Shown: positions 34,307-46,007 of the stretch, piece by piece | Position numbering within the stretch: the first letter of the stretch is position 1 | How the letters are laid out: every line of letters begins with the position of its first letter | Assembly (NCBI RefSeq): GCF_022397955.1 | Contig: NZ_JAKEUQ010000004.1 | Coordinates: forward strand, 62,001 to 126,000 | Length of the DNA stretch: 64,000 nucleotides | Source of the DNA: Vibrio sp. Isolate32 | GTDB taxonomy: Bacteria; Pseudomonadota; Gammaproteobacteria; Enterobacterales; Vibrionaceae | Reading direction: 5' to 3' | Program-made: the position numbers and the translations under genes | The notes under the pieces: model-generated | What the model was told of the DNA's origin: nothing | The model's input: only the letters and a program-made list of their open reading frames with translations | The model's database searches: none

Positions 34307-35230
34307 ATGTCTTTAGATAACAACGCAACACCTCAAGCTAAATCAATGACGTCACAGGGTAGTAAGTTGGACAGAGTCGCGTTAAAGAAAGCTCGCGCAC
34401 GTAAAGATGCAGTTCTGAGTGGTTTCATTTGGGCCGCTGCAGCTTTAACGGTTGGATTCTTATTCTGGATTATGTGGTACATCCTTTCTAACGGCTTACA
34501 GCACGTGGATTGGAAGTTCATCACAGATAACTATACACGTACAGGTGATGAACACGGTATTTTCCCGATGATCATCTCTACGATTTATATGGTTATCGCT
34601 TCGATCGCGGTTGCGGCGCCACTTGGTATCATGACGGCAATCTACCTGACGGAGTACGCAAAAGTCGGAAGTCGTTTAGTTAAGATCATTCGTTTTTGTA
34701 CTGAGTCATTAGCGGGTATTCCGTCAATCATCTTCGGTTTGTTTGGTATGACATTCTTCGTGGCTATTTTAGGTTTAGGTTTCTCTATCCTATCGGGCGC
34801 GTTGACATTGAGTATCTTGATTCTTCCAGTGATTATTCGAACCACTGAAGAAGCGTTAATGGCCGTTTCTCAAACTTACCGTGAAGGTTCATATGGTTTG
34901 GGTGCTTCTAAAATCTACACAATCTGGCGTTTGATTCTGCCAAGTGCAATGCCAGGTATTCTCACTTCAGTTATTTTGAGTATTGGTCGTGTTATTGGTG
35001 AGTCAGCGCCAGTATTCTTGACCGCGGGTATGGTTGCTCGTATCCCAGATTCATTATTGGATTCTGGTCGTACACTAACCGTTCACTTATATAAGTTAAC
35101 GACGGAGCTGTTTACCATTGAAGAATGGAATCAAGCATACGGCACTGCAACAGTACTGATTGTTCTTGTACTGCTGATCAACACACTCACTAAGTTGATC
35201 GCAAGACGTTTTAATACTGCAACTTACTAA
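34307..35230 (+). CDS. pstA: Phosphate ABC transporter permease PstA
   Basis: A 307-aa permease with six transmembrane spans (first ALTVGFLFWIMWYIL) and the PstA loop sequence TYREGSYGLGASKIYTIWRLI followed by PSAMPGILTSVILSIGR. It pairs with PstC to form the membrane channel. Ribosome binding is helped by the close spacing to pstC (5 bp). A polar N-terminal extension of about 40 residues is cytoplasmic. Confidence 0.93.
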   Translation: MSLDNNATPQAKSMTSQGSKLDRVALKKARARKDAVLSGFIWAAAALTVGFLFWIMWYILSNGLQHVDWKFITDNYTRTGDEHGIFPMIISTIYMVIASIAVAAPLGIMTAIYLTEYAKVGSRLVKIIRFCTESLAGIPSIIFGLFGMTFFVAILGLGFSILSGALTLSILILPVIIRTTEEALMAVSQTYREGSYGLGASKIYTIWRLILPSAMPGILTSVILSIGRVIGESAPVFLTAGMVARIPDSLLDSGRTLTVHLYKLTTELFTIEEWNQAYGTATVLIVLVLLINTLTKLIARRFNTATY

Positions 35231-35305
35231 GCAGGGTTTTCTAGAGCCAGATGAGCTCCTAAAACAGACACAGTACAGACTTTGACGAATTACGAGATTA
35301 CGAAT

Positions 35306-36055
35306 ATGAACAAATTTGATATTAAAGACCTAGACCTTTTTTATGGCGACAATCAAGCACTTAAATCAATCAACCTGCCGGTACCTGAGCGCCAAGTGAC
35401 TGCTTTGATTGGCCCTTCGGGTTGTGGCAAATCAACGTTATTACGTTGTTTGAACCGCATGAACGACCTTATTGAAGGTGTGAAAATCACAGGCCTTCTG
35501 GAGATGGATGGCGACAATATCTACGGCAATATCGATGTTGCTGACCTGCGTATTAAAGTAGGCATGGTTTTCCAAAAGCCAAATCCGTTCCCAATGAGCA
35601 TCTACGAGAACGTAGCATACGGCTTACGTGCTCAAGGTATCAAAGACAAAAAGCACATTGATCAAGTGGTTGAAAGTTCACTTCGTGGTGCTGCTCTTTG
35701 GGATGAAGTGAAAGACCGTTTGAAAGCACACGCATTCGGCTTGTCTGGTGGTCAACAACAACGTTTGTGTATTGCTCGTACGATCGCGATGCAACCTGAC
35801 GTGATTTTGATGGATGAACCTACTTCAGCACTTGATCCTATTGCGACTCACAAAATTGAAGAGTTGATGGAAGATCTGAAGAAAAACTTCACTATCGTTA
35901 TCGTGACGCATTCAATGCAACAAGCTCGTCGTATCTCAGACCGTACGGCTTTCTTCCTTATGGGTGAACTTGTTGAGCACAATGAAACGAGCGTTATCTT
36001 CAGTGAGCCAAAAGATGATCGCACTAAAGGTTACGTAAACGGTGACTTTGGTTAA
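35306..36055 (+). CDS. pstB: Phosphate ABC transporter ATPase PstB
   Basis: Start set at ATG 35306 ([17 protein letters not shown]), with GAGAT upstream; a TTG at 35282 is possible. 249 aa with Walker [11 protein letters not shown]-loop [17 protein letters not shown] (PstB-specific), signature LSGGQQQR, Walker B VILMDEP and H-loop VTHSM. It powers phosphate import. No phoU gene follows, unlike the E. coli pst operon, as in the chromosome II pst locus of V. cholerae. Confidence 0.94.
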   Translation: MNKFDIKDLDLFYGDNQALKSINLPVPERQVTALIGPSGCGKSTLLRCLNRMNDLIEGVKITGLLEMDGDNIYGNIDVADLRIKVGMVFQKPNPFPMSIYENVAYGLRAQGIKDKKHIDQVVESSLRGAALWDEVKDRLKAHAFGLSGGQQQRLCIARTIAMQPDVILMDEPTSALDPIATHKIEELMEDLKKNFTIVIVTHSMQQARRISDRTAFFLMGELVEHNETSVIFSEPKDDRTKGYVNGDFG

Positions 36056-36175
36056 TCGGTGTTTTACGTGTGGTGTTTAAGCGATTAGATACCTTTACAC
36101 ACTAACTGAAACGCAGGTTAGATAATCGAATAGAACAACAGAATTATCACTATAACTATAAGCGATGGAAGTTTT

Positions 36176-36200
36176 GCCCCACTTTAGGTGGGGCTTTTTT
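36176..36200 (+). terminator. Terminator of the pst operon
   Basis: GCCCCAC-TTTAG-GTGGGGC followed by TTTTTT. Confidence 0.88.
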
Positions 36201-36391
36201 ATGTGTCTAAAAAAGCCCCAATGTCGATGTGATTTTGGGCAGAGAATCCCATTTTTGTCGTCCTTCTCATGCTTGTGATAATGTTAAAGGTGAAACTGCG
36301 ACCCGCTTAACATCTCATTTTTGCTTACATTGATTGCATATCAAGGCTTCTGTATTTTTGCTTTATTCTTAATCGCCAATGGAAGGAAGCT

Positions 36392-38536
36392 GTGCCTGTT
36401 AAAGCCTTTGCAAAACAAATATCTGCGACACGCGACCATCGTCTGTTGGCTGAGTCTCTTTTTGATTATCTGGTTAAGGTTCTAGCTCCCAAAGGGATTG
36501 GAATATTTGCTGAGCCAACGCCAGAAAGTGACGTATTACCGCTATTCTCCTACGGTGAGCTCACCTCATTGGCGAACTATCCTGCTACATTTTGGCCTTG
36601 GGTTGCTCAGTTCGATACCGCAGACGGGGTTTTGCCTATGGCTATCAACACCTGTAAGTGGGAACACATGAAGGTACTTGGCGGTGAGTCATTCATCATG
36701 ATGCTCGACAATGCGCCGGCCTCCAGAACTTATTTAATTGTTCAAAATTGTTGTACAGAGCAGATCAACCAGACTTGTGATCAAGACCTTGACGTACTTC
36801 AGTTAGCCGCAGCCCGCTGGCAATGCATTCGAGCAGAAAAGAACGCAGTGCTAGAAATCAAACACAGAGACACACGTGAAGCTCAATACTTAGATGAGAT
36901 AAAGCTACGTGAACTGTTTGTTGAGAACATGAAGCTGGTTCATCAGGTCGCGCTTGAACTGTCTAACCCTGAGTCACTGGATGCCTTGTACAAGGCATCG
37001 GTTGAAGCAGTTCGTGACCGTTTAGGTTTTGATCGAGCGATCTTCATGTTGCTTGATATGAAAAAGCGTTGTTTCAGTGGCACTTATGGCACCGACGAAG
37101 CGGGTAAAACCAACAGTGAACACCACACTCAATACGATTTGCATCAACTTGAAGCGGAATACATTGAAGCGCTGTCTGATAATCATACTAATCTAGTGAT
37201 CATCGATAATGCTCCTTTGTATACAGAAGGTAAGGTGGTTGGGCAGGGCTGGAATGGCATGCTTATCTTGCGTGAAGGGGACAAGCCTGTTGGCTGGATC
37301 GCCATGGATAACTACATTCATCGTTCACCGATTACTAATTATCAAAAGCAGATGCTTGAGTCTTTTGGCTCCTTGCTTTCTCAGATCTACATTCGCAAGC
37401 GCCAAGAGCAGAACATACGTATGTTGCACTCGAGTATGGTTGAGCTGTCTCGATGCGATAGCGTCAGCGAAGTCTGTAAGTCCGCTGTTAGTTTTGCGAT
37501 TCAACATCTAGGTATCGATCGACTGGCAGTTTTCCTTACGGACAAAAAGTGCAGTTATATGCAGGGTACTTGGGGTACTGACATTAAAGGCGATATTGTC
37601 GATGAGTCTTATTATCGCTCTGAGCTAGTGGAACGTGACATTGTCGCGGCAGCGCGTGCTTGTCCGAATCAAGTCGCGTTCGAAGAGTCGGTCCCTATTT
37701 ACCACGATTTCAATATTGTCGGCGTTGGTTGGACGGCCATGACTATGCTCACCACAAACACGGGTGAGCCTATTGCGTTTATCGCTGCCGATAACTTGCT
37801 AACTCGTAGCCCGCTAACCTCACAGCTTCGTGAGGTAATACGTATCTTTGCTTCAAGCCTTGCTGAGGTGCTGCAAAGAACCATGGCTCAAGAAGAACTG
37901 AAAAAGCTCAATGAAACACTGGAGCAAGAAGTCAGTAAGCGCACCCAAGAGCTAGAGTTGGCGAATGAGCAATTGGATATCATTTCTAAGCTAGACCCTC
38001 TTACGCGTCTTGGAAACCGCCGTATGTTGTCGCAGGTTTTAGAAGACTTGAGTTGCAACGATCAAGGTGCGTTTTCCTCACAGAATGAAATTACATTTGG
38101 GTTGATTCTTGTCGACCTTGATCACTTTGGTTTGTACAACAGTGTCTATGGACATACTGAAGGGGATGCGGCTCTGAGGACGGTCGGCGAGATACTGAAT
38201 GCTCATGTTCACAATGACAAAGAAACATTCTGTCGTATTGGTGGAGAGGAGTTTATGTTGTTGATGATTGGCACGAATCACTCAGAGACAAAGCAACGTG
38301 CAGAGTCGATTAGAAAATGCATTGAAGAGGCAAAAATCCTCCATTGTGAAAGTAGTACCAGCCCCTATTTAACCGCATCCGTTGGCTATGCCTCGATAAC
38401 TTCTGACCAGCGCCAATTCGATTTTGATTTGCTATATGGCAAGGCAGATAAAGCCTTATATCAAGCCAAAGACTCAGGACGAAATCGAATTGTTTCTGCC
38501 TTAAAGCGCAAAAAGGTTTCTGCCTCTCTTTCTTAA
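36392..38536 (+). CDS. GAF-GAF diguanylate cyclase (CdgA-like)
   Basis: GTG start at 36392 after GGAAGGAAG; 714 aa, no transmembrane span. Two GAF-like domains repeat similar text (RLGFDRAIFMLLD and HLGIDRLAVFLTD; GQGWNGMLIL and GVGWTAMTML), followed by a coiled coil (EELKKLNETLEQEVSKRTQE) and a GGDEF domain (from about 540) with active-site RIGGEEF. No RxxD product-inhibition site is seen before it. It should make cyclic di-GMP in the cytoplasm. In V. cholerae cdgA (VCA0074) directly follows pstB, matching this order. Confidence 0.88.
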   Translation: MPVKAFAKQISATRDHRLLAESLFDYLVKVLAPKGIGIFAEPTPESDVLPLFSYGELTSLANYPATFWPWVAQFDTADGVLPMAINTCKWEHMKVLGGESFIMMLDNAPASRTYLIVQNCCTEQINQTCDQDLDVLQLAAARWQCIRAEKNAVLEIKHRDTREAQYLDEIKLRELFVENMKLVHQVALELSNPESLDALYKASVEAVRDRLGFDRAIFMLLDMKKRCFSGTYGTDEAGKTNSEHHTQYDLHQLEAEYIEALSDNHTNLVIIDNAPLYTEGKVVGQGWNGMLILREGDKPVGWIAMDNYIHRSPITNYQKQMLESFGSLLSQIYIRKRQEQNIRMLHSSMVELSRCDSVSEVCKSAVSFAIQHLGIDRLAVFLTDKKCSYMQGTWGTDIKGDIVDESYYRSELVERDIVAAARACPNQVAFEESVPIYHDFNIVGVGWTAMTMLTTNTGEPIAFIAADNLLTRSPLTSQLREVIRIFASSLAEVLQRTMAQEELKKLNETLEQEVSKRTQELELANEQLDIISKLDPLTRLGNRRMLSQVLEDLSCNDQGAFSSQNEITFGLILVDLDHFGLYNSVYGHTEGDAALRTVGEILNAHVHNDKETFCRIGGEEFMLLMIGTNHSETKQRAESIRKCIEEAKILHCESSTSPYLTASVGYASITSDQRQFDFDLLYGKADKALYQAKDSGRNRIVSALKRKKVSASLS

Positions 38537-38539
38537 AAT

Positions 38540-38574
38540 AAAGACCGTTGTTCTCCATATGATCAACGGTCTTT
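38540..38574. terminator. Bidirectional terminator between cyclase and BatD genes
   Basis: AAAGACCGTTG (38540-38550) and CAACGGTCTTT (38564-38574) are perfect 11-bp arms between two convergent genes. Confidence 0.85.
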
Positions 38575-38604
38575 GTGCTTTACTGTTTTGACGAGCAGTG
38601 TCGA

Positions 38605-40284
38605 CTAAAGCTTTTCTAGCGAGCTATTATGCTTCTTACTCGCGACTCTTTTGGGTTTCTTCACCGTTTTGATTGCCAGCTCAGGACTCCATGTTTGGGC
38701 TGATGAACCAGCTTCACCGTAAAGGCCTTGGTTTAGTTTAGTAAGTTCACTTTCAACGGTTTCTAATGTCTCATCACTTAGGTCTGTATTTTCAGCTTTC
38801 CATTGCTCAAATAAGGTCCTGGTCATCACACCATCGTGTGCCTTCAGAGCAGTGATTATCGCCTCTTCGGTATTGGAAGAACTTTGTTCTGCGCGCTTCG
38901 ATTGTGTGATTTTTCCACGGCGTGACCAGAAGTAGAAAGCCATTGCTGAGCTGATTAACCACAAAGCAGCGAATAGGGCGGTGAGATAAGGCCAGAAACC
39001 AGGGTTATCGACATTAATCACCGTTGGCGCTGTTTGTTGGAGCGGCGCGCTAGCAACTGGAGGTGCGCTTGATACAACACGATCACTTGCTGTTACTGCT
39101 AGCTCTAAACCCAGAGCTTTACTGGTTTGTTCTGATTGAGCATCAGTATTGAACCAAGCTTGGGAAACGTCAGGAAGCGAGATGTTTCCCGCTTCTTTTG
39201 GGATTAGAACCTGTTTGTACACTACAACTGCATCGCCGGACTTTGTGGTACCAAATTGCGGCTTTTCTTCATAAACACGAACCGAATTAGGGTAGGTGAT
39301 ATTCAGTTTTGGTAGTTGGTGTTGCGTTAAGTTACTCGCCGTCATGGTAATAGTACGAGTTAAAGAATCACCCGCTTCCATTTCGATGGCTTGCTTGTCA
39401 CCTGCTAATCCTTTGTTAGCAGTTAATTCGTTACCTTGGCTATCCGACCATTGCTGAATCAATTTGAAGCTCGATGTTGGTAACCACTCACCCTTGTAGC
39501 CTTTTGGCACATCCTTTACGGTGACATCTAAGGTTTCAACGGGCGTGTCGAGTTGGAATAGTCGAGTTGCATTGGAGTTGTTGGTTGAGTAGACGACTGC
39601 TCCTGTTAGCTTGGGCCCGTTCAGCTTAAATTGACCTGCTTTTTGTGACGAGATTCGGAATGACTGTTGAACTACTGTCACCTCCTTTCCATTGAGAACG
39701 TCTTGAAACTGCTTCGATTCCCCAATAGGTTCTACTTTTAAGCCAGAAGAGCTTGGTGGCGCGATTTTCGGATCTTGTAGCCTTCTTGGGTCTGCTTTAA
39801 TGATCAGCTTTACATCAAGCACTGCGGTCTCTTGTGGGTATAGTGAGCTCTTACTTAGATTCAGTTGAAACTCAGCCATATCATGTTGAGTTGGCGCTGA
39901 TTTATTAATGGCGACATTGATGGTGATAGGCTTGGTTTTAGCCCCTTCAATATCAAAGCTCGGGATCTGTATTTGACCTAAGTGCAGTGGAGCAAGGGTG
40001 ATGTTCCACTCACTTGACACCGAACGGCTACCATTAATGATTCGCATTGATGAACCAAAGCTTGGTGTACCGACATAGAAGTCCTGCTGAAGTGCGGTGA
40101 GATCCAGAGCATCAGAAGAGACCTTCTCGTCGGTGGTCACTCTAAGTAAGAATACTTCATCTTTGGTGACACTGTTCTGTGAAACACTCGCCACGGCATT
40201 AGCCGCCAATGCTGAAAATGACGAGAATGCGCCCAACAGCAGTGTTAGAGCTATGGATAAAAATGGCTTATTTAGAAATCGCAT
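38605..40284 (-). CDS. BatD-like envelope protein
   Basis: Start ATG 40284 (MRFLNKPFLSIALTLLLGAF), 2 bp after the upstream stop; 559 aa. A signal peptide, a long beta-rich periplasmic region with BatD-type repeats (TKDEVFLLRVTTDE, SSLYPQETAVLDVKLIIKADP, GDSLTRTITMTASNLTQHQLP), then one TM (FWPYLTALFAALWLISSAMAF, about residue 430-452) and a charged cytoplasmic tail. BatD proteins accompany MoxR/VWA modules and are linked to oxidative or envelope stress; exact role unclear. Last gene of the operon. Confidence 0.87.
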   Translation of the reverse strand: MRFLNKPFLSIALTLLLGAFSSFSALAANAVASVSQNSVTKDEVFLLRVTTDEKVSSDALDLTALQQDFYVGTPSFGSSMRIINGSRSVSSEWNITLAPLHLGQIQIPSFDIEGAKTKPITINVAINKSAPTQHDMAEFQLNLSKSSLYPQETAVLDVKLIIKADPRRLQDPKIAPPSSSGLKVEPIGESKQFQDVLNGKEVTVVQQSFRISSQKAGQFKLNGPKLTGAVVYSTNNSNATRLFQLDTPVETLDVTVKDVPKGYKGEWLPTSSFKLIQQWSDSQGNELTANKGLAGDKQAIEMEAGDSLTRTITMTASNLTQHQLPKLNITYPNSVRVYEEKPQFGTTKSGDAVVVYKQVLIPKEAGNISLPDVSQAWFNTDAQSEQTSKALGLELAVTASDRVVSSAPPVASAPLQQTAPTVINVDNPGFWPYLTALFAALWLISSAMAFYFWSRRGKITQSKRAEQSSSNTEEAIITALKAHDGVMTRTLFEQWKAENTDLSDETLETVESELTKLNQGLYGEAGSSAQTWSPELAIKTVKKPKRVASKKHNSSLEKL

Positions 40285-40286
40285 GG

Positions 40287-42195
<1,909 letters not shown>

Positions 42196-42203
<8 letters not shown>

Positions 42204-43188
42204 TGTTTCTCCTAATGGCTAACAGCATAAATGCGAAGAACATGGCAGCCGCTAAAGGCCATAAAAACCACTCTTGTTGTGGTCGCCATATTTTGGTGGC
42301 ATTTGTCACGGGTTCTAACTGGTTAATGGTGTCGTAAATCGTTGCCAGCTCTTTGCTGTCACGCGCTCGGAAGTATTGACCGCCAGTGCGTTTGGCAATT
42401 TCCATTAGTGTGCGTTCATCTAAATCTTGAGCTGTGTTTACTTTACGAGTCATGAAGAACTCTTTAACCATCATTTCGCCTGCGCCAACACCGACGGTGT
42501 AGATGGTTGCGTTGTACTTCTTGGCTATATCTGCGGCCTCTAGTGGGTCTAACACCCCAGCGGTATTACTGCCGTCGCTGAGTAGTACCATCACACGTTG
42601 AGGTGCATCACTATCTACAAAGGTCTTGGTCGCCAGTCCAATGCCGTCACCAATCGCGGTTTGATTGCCGATCAGTCTTAGGACGGCTTGATTGAGTTGT
42701 TGTGACAGTGTGTCTCTATCCAAAGTCAAAGGGGTTTGTAGGTAGGCATGATCGGCAAAGAGCACCAAACCAACTCGGTCGCCTTTACGACGTTCAATGA
42801 AGTCACTCAACACATGTTTCACTGCTGATAAGCGGTCGATGTACTCGCCATTGAACTGCATGTCCTCTTGGCTCATTGAATAAGAGAGGTCAACTACCAA
42901 CATCAAATCGCGGTGCTTTGGCTGAAACTCAACGGGTTCGCCATACCAAACCGGACGAGCGCTCGCCGTGACTAGCAGTAGCCAAATAAGCACTGAAAGC
43001 GCTTTTGGTAAGCGAGTACTCGGTGTCTTTGTATTACTGTCCTCTGGCAAAAATGGAAGCTTAAGAGCGCTGCTTGATTCTGCTTTAGGTGAGAATATGT
43101 AAATGAGAAACGGCAGTGGTGCGAGGAAAAACATCCACCACCAAACGAACTCGATGTTTAACCAGTTAGTGCTTAGAAAGTTAGTCAT
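42196..43188 (-). CDS. BatA-like VWA-domain membrane protein
   Basis: Start taken at ATG 43188 (MTNFLSTNWLNIEFVWW), with GAGG upstream; an earlier in-frame start would run into the preceding gene. 330 aa: two N-terminal TM helices, a VWA domain with MIDAS motif DLSYSMS and TAIGDGIGLATKTF (residues about 85-280), and a C-terminal TM (WFLWPLAAAMFFAFMLLAI). It is the usual partner of BatB in MoxR operons. It overlaps DUF4381 at its start by 8 bp. Confidence 0.9.
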
Positions 43189-43666
43189 GACTACCTCGCT
43201 TTGGGGGCAGAGCTTTACGAAGCCACGTTTCGCAGTCGTCAACCAATTGCTGTTGGCTTTGACGCTGTTCGTCATTTATCGAAGTTGGTTCTTGATAGAG
43301 TGACTGTTGCCACTGAGCTTGTTTCTCTACAAACAACGGCTTTTTCAGTTGCGCATCTAAGAACTTCAACCAATCATCACCAGCTAGGCCAGCCACTTTT
43401 TCACGTGGGAAGTAGCTCAATGCCGCCTGACGAAGGATGCGTTGTGCTTCACTCGGAGACAAGCGATTAGAAGAATGACTATTAGTGAAGTAAGACAGCG
43501 CCTCTTGTTTAGGCTGTTGGTTGTTTTTTCTTCGTTTTACAATAAAAAACACCAAGGCAATTAGGATAATGGCTGTGACAATCAATGCCCACCAACCCCA
43601 CGCCAGAGGCCACCATGTTGGCGCATCTGGTGCAATCACAGGGCTTAGATCTAAGGTCTGCTTCAT
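43181..43666 (-). CDS. DUF4381 membrane protein
   Basis: 161 aa: one N-terminal TM (WWALIVTAIILIALVFFIV, residues 26-44) followed by a charged cytoplasmic helical domain (LSPSEAQRILRQAALSYFPR, GDDWLKFLDAQL). This fits DUF4381, always found between DUF58 and BatA genes in MoxR operons. Overlaps DUF58 by 4 bp. Function in the complex unknown. Confidence 0.85.
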   Translation of the reverse strand: MKQTLDLSPVIAPDAPTWWPLAWGWWALIVTAIILIALVFFIVKRRKNNQQPKQEALSYFTNSHSSNRLSPSEAQRILRQAALSYFPREKVAGLAGDDWLKFLDAQLKKPLFVEKQAQWQQSLYQEPTSINDEQRQSQQQLVDDCETWLRKALPPKRGSHD

Positions 43667-44589
43667 GACTGAGCTCCTGATATCTGGCTCATCAATGGCT
43701 GTGCACTCGACAACGAGCTATAGGGTATCGCGAGAGATAAACTCAACTCTTGTAGCTGCTGTTTTTTTAATGAGAACGCGTGGTTGAGTTTTTGCTTCTC
43801 TTTAGTGGAGGAGAAGTTAAACCACTGCGTTTTACTGCCATCGGTAACTTGTTTCGAGCCTTTATAGGCTGTTTGACCTTGCTCTAGCGGGTCATAAAAA
43901 TGTACCAGACGTACTCTGTTGTGTCGGCGTATTTGACTGGTAAGTGAGTAATCACTTTCTTGGTAGCGTACAAAGTCACTGAGGAGGACAATATCGCTTC
44001 CTTTTGGGCAAAGTTGATGAAGAGACTTCAATCCATGCTCTAAGGTGGTATCACAGCGATTATCGTGGTTGGTTAGCGCTGCATTATTGATTTCTATGAC
44101 TTTTTGCAAAATACGCAAAGGAGCATGGTTACTGCTACTTGGTTTGATTTCTATGATTTCTTTTCCGGTATCGATGACTGCGCCAATTCGGTCTTTTTGA
44201 GCGACGGTTAGCCAGCACAACTGACTAGCAAAGTGCGCAAGTTGAACCGATTTCAGCAATAAGGTTGAGCCGAAAATCATGCTGCTTGATAAATCTAAGT
44301 ACAAGATAACAGGCTGCTCTCTCTCTTCAGAGAACAGCTTAGTATGCGCTTTGCCCGTTCTTGCGGTTACTCGCCAGTCAATGCTGCGTATGTCATCACC
44401 CGCTTGATATTGACGAACTTCTGAGAAATTCATCCCACGACCTTTGCGGTTGCTTTCGTGTTGACCATTGAGCTGTGACCAGAGGCTTTTCGCTGGAGGC
44501 AACCATCGAACAGACTGCGCTTTGTATTGCATCAGTTCGTCCAGGTTCAGCATCACGCCGTCACTGTGGTTCGGTAATAAATTATTCAT
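43663..44589 (-). CDS. DUF58 (VWA-like) protein
   Basis: Start set at ATG 44589 (MNNLLPNHSDGVMLNLDE) with AGGA spaced 7 bp; 308 aa. The DUF58 signature GRGMNFSEVRQYQAGDDIRSIDWRVTART is present in parts (residues about 55-85), followed by a VWA-like fold with DLSSSM. No TM. It works downstream of MoxR in assembling or activating substrate proteins. The 10-bp gap to moxR indicates one operon. Confidence 0.9.
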   Translation of the reverse strand: MNNLLPNHSDGVMLNLDELMQYKAQSVRWLPPAKSLWSQLNGQHESNRKGRGMNFSEVRQYQAGDDIRSIDWRVTARTGKAHTKLFSEEREQPVILYLDLSSSMIFGSTLLLKSVQLAHFASQLCWLTVAQKDRIGAVIDTGKEIIEIKPSSSNHAPLRILQKVIEINNAALTNHDNRCDTTLEHGLKSLHQLCPKGSDIVLLSDFVRYQESDYSLTSQIRRHNRVRLVHFYDPLEQGQTAYKGSKQVTDGSKTQWFNFSSTKEKQKLNHAFSLKKQQLQELSLSLAIPYSSLSSAQPLMSQISGAQS

Positions 44590-44599
44590 GCGCGTGTTC

Positions 44600-45556
44600 C
44601 TATGCGCTACCAACCAACGAAATCAGGTGTGCAATCACTTGGTTTGCTGTGACACCTTCAGCTTGTGCATGGTAGCTGCGAAGCAGGCGGTGACGCAAGA
44701 CAGGAAATGCCATCGTTTGAACATCTTGTGGTGTGACATAGTCGCGGCCTGCAAGCCAAGCATGTGCACGAGCGCAGCGGTCGAGAGCAATGGTCGCACG
44801 CGGACTCACGCCCATATCTAACCACTGATCCAGTTGGTCACTGTACTGCTTAGGTTGGCGAGTCGCCATGACCAGCCTGATGATGTACTGCTCAATGGTA
44901 TCTGCCATATGGATATTGAGCACTTCTTGGCGTGCTTCAAAGATAGTCTGTTGAGAGATCTCTTGTGGCTGTGCCGATTCGTTACCTTGAGCTTCACCGC
45001 GGTTGAGTCGCAGGATCTCAAGCTCGCTTTTCATGTCTGGGTATTCAACTTCTAGGTGCAGCAGGAAGCGGTCTAACTGAGCTTCTGGAAGTGGGTATGT
45101 ACCTTCTTGCTCAATCGGGTTTTGGGTCGCCATCACCAAAAATAGCTCCGGTAGGGCGTAGGTTTTACGACCGGCAGTGACTTGTTTTTCCGCCATCGCT
45201 TCTAGCATCGCCGCTTGAACTTTTGCAGGAGCACGGTTGATCTCATCCGCTAGGATAAGTGAGTTAAAGATCGGCCCAGATTGGAACGTAAATTCCCCTG
45301 TCTCTGGTCGGAAGATATCGGTACCCGTTAAGTCGGCAGGCAGTAAGTCAGGGGTAAATTGAATGCGGTGGAAATCCCCTTCAACACAGTCAGCCAATGA
45401 TTTTACTGCGCGAGTTTTTGCTAAGCCGGGAGGACCTTCAACGAGGATATGACCATCCGCCAAAAGGGCGATCATTAGTTGCTTAACGAGCTCTTTTTGA
45501 CCAATAATTTGAGACTCTAGATAGTTTTGAAGGACTTCGAAATTTGTTTCGTGCAT
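44600..45556 (-). CDS. MoxR-family AAA+ ATPase
   Basis: 318 aa with Walker A GPPGLAKT, Walker B LILADEINRAP, sensor ATQNPIEQEG and sensor 2 GVSPRATIALDRCARA. MoxR ATPases act as chaperone-like enzymes for VWA proteins in metal insertion or complex activation, here with BatA/BatB. First gene of the minus-strand MoxR-Bat operon. The upstream region (45557 onward) should hold its promoter. Confidence 0.93.
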   Translation of the reverse strand: MHETNFEVLQNYLESQIIGQKELVKQLMIALLADGHILVEGPPGLAKTRAVKSLADCVEGDFHRIQFTPDLLPADLTGTDIFRPETGEFTFQSGPIFNSLILADEINRAPAKVQAAMLEAMAEKQVTAGRKTYALPELFLVMATQNPIEQEGTYPLPEAQLDRFLLHLEVEYPDMKSELEILRLNRGEAQGNESAQPQEISQQTIFEARQEVLNIHMADTIEQYIIRLVMATRQPKQYSDQLDQWLDMGVSPRATIALDRCARAHAWLAGRDYVTPQDVQTMAFPVLRHRLLRSYHAQAEGVTANQVIAHLISLVGSA

Positions 45557-46007
45557 TTTGGACTCTCTGGGTATCCATTTGATTTTTATTTTGTGTATTG
45601 GTCACTGATTACTAGGAAAAAGTTCCAATACATTTGCGGAATTTATTTTTTCAAAATTGGAAATATTAACAAGTGTTTAGCGAGCAACGCGTTTGATTGT
45701 TGATTTTTACCATATCAATCGATGTTTATACATAAAAGTACTTACTGAGGCTGTTGTGTATAGCTGTGGAAGTTTTAACTATGCAGGGGGTGAAGGACAA
45801 ATGGCAGCATGTTTGGTTTGCTGATGCCATATGATTTTTGATTGTTTTGCTTATTACATTATTTTTGCAAATTTTGGGGACATTCCTCTTTAGATTTATA
45901 GGCATTGGTCGATACACAACTCAGACTGTGTATTTCAGCTTGGGATGCACTAAAAGGCCCTGTTTTGGGGATGCGAATTAAGAGCGATGCTTTTTAAAGG
46001 TCCAAAT
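45557..46007. other. Intergenic region between moxR and chemoreceptor
   Basis: 450 bp, AT-rich; no gene, repeat or terminator recognised. It must contain divergent promoters for moxR and the chemoreceptor. Confidence 0.6.
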
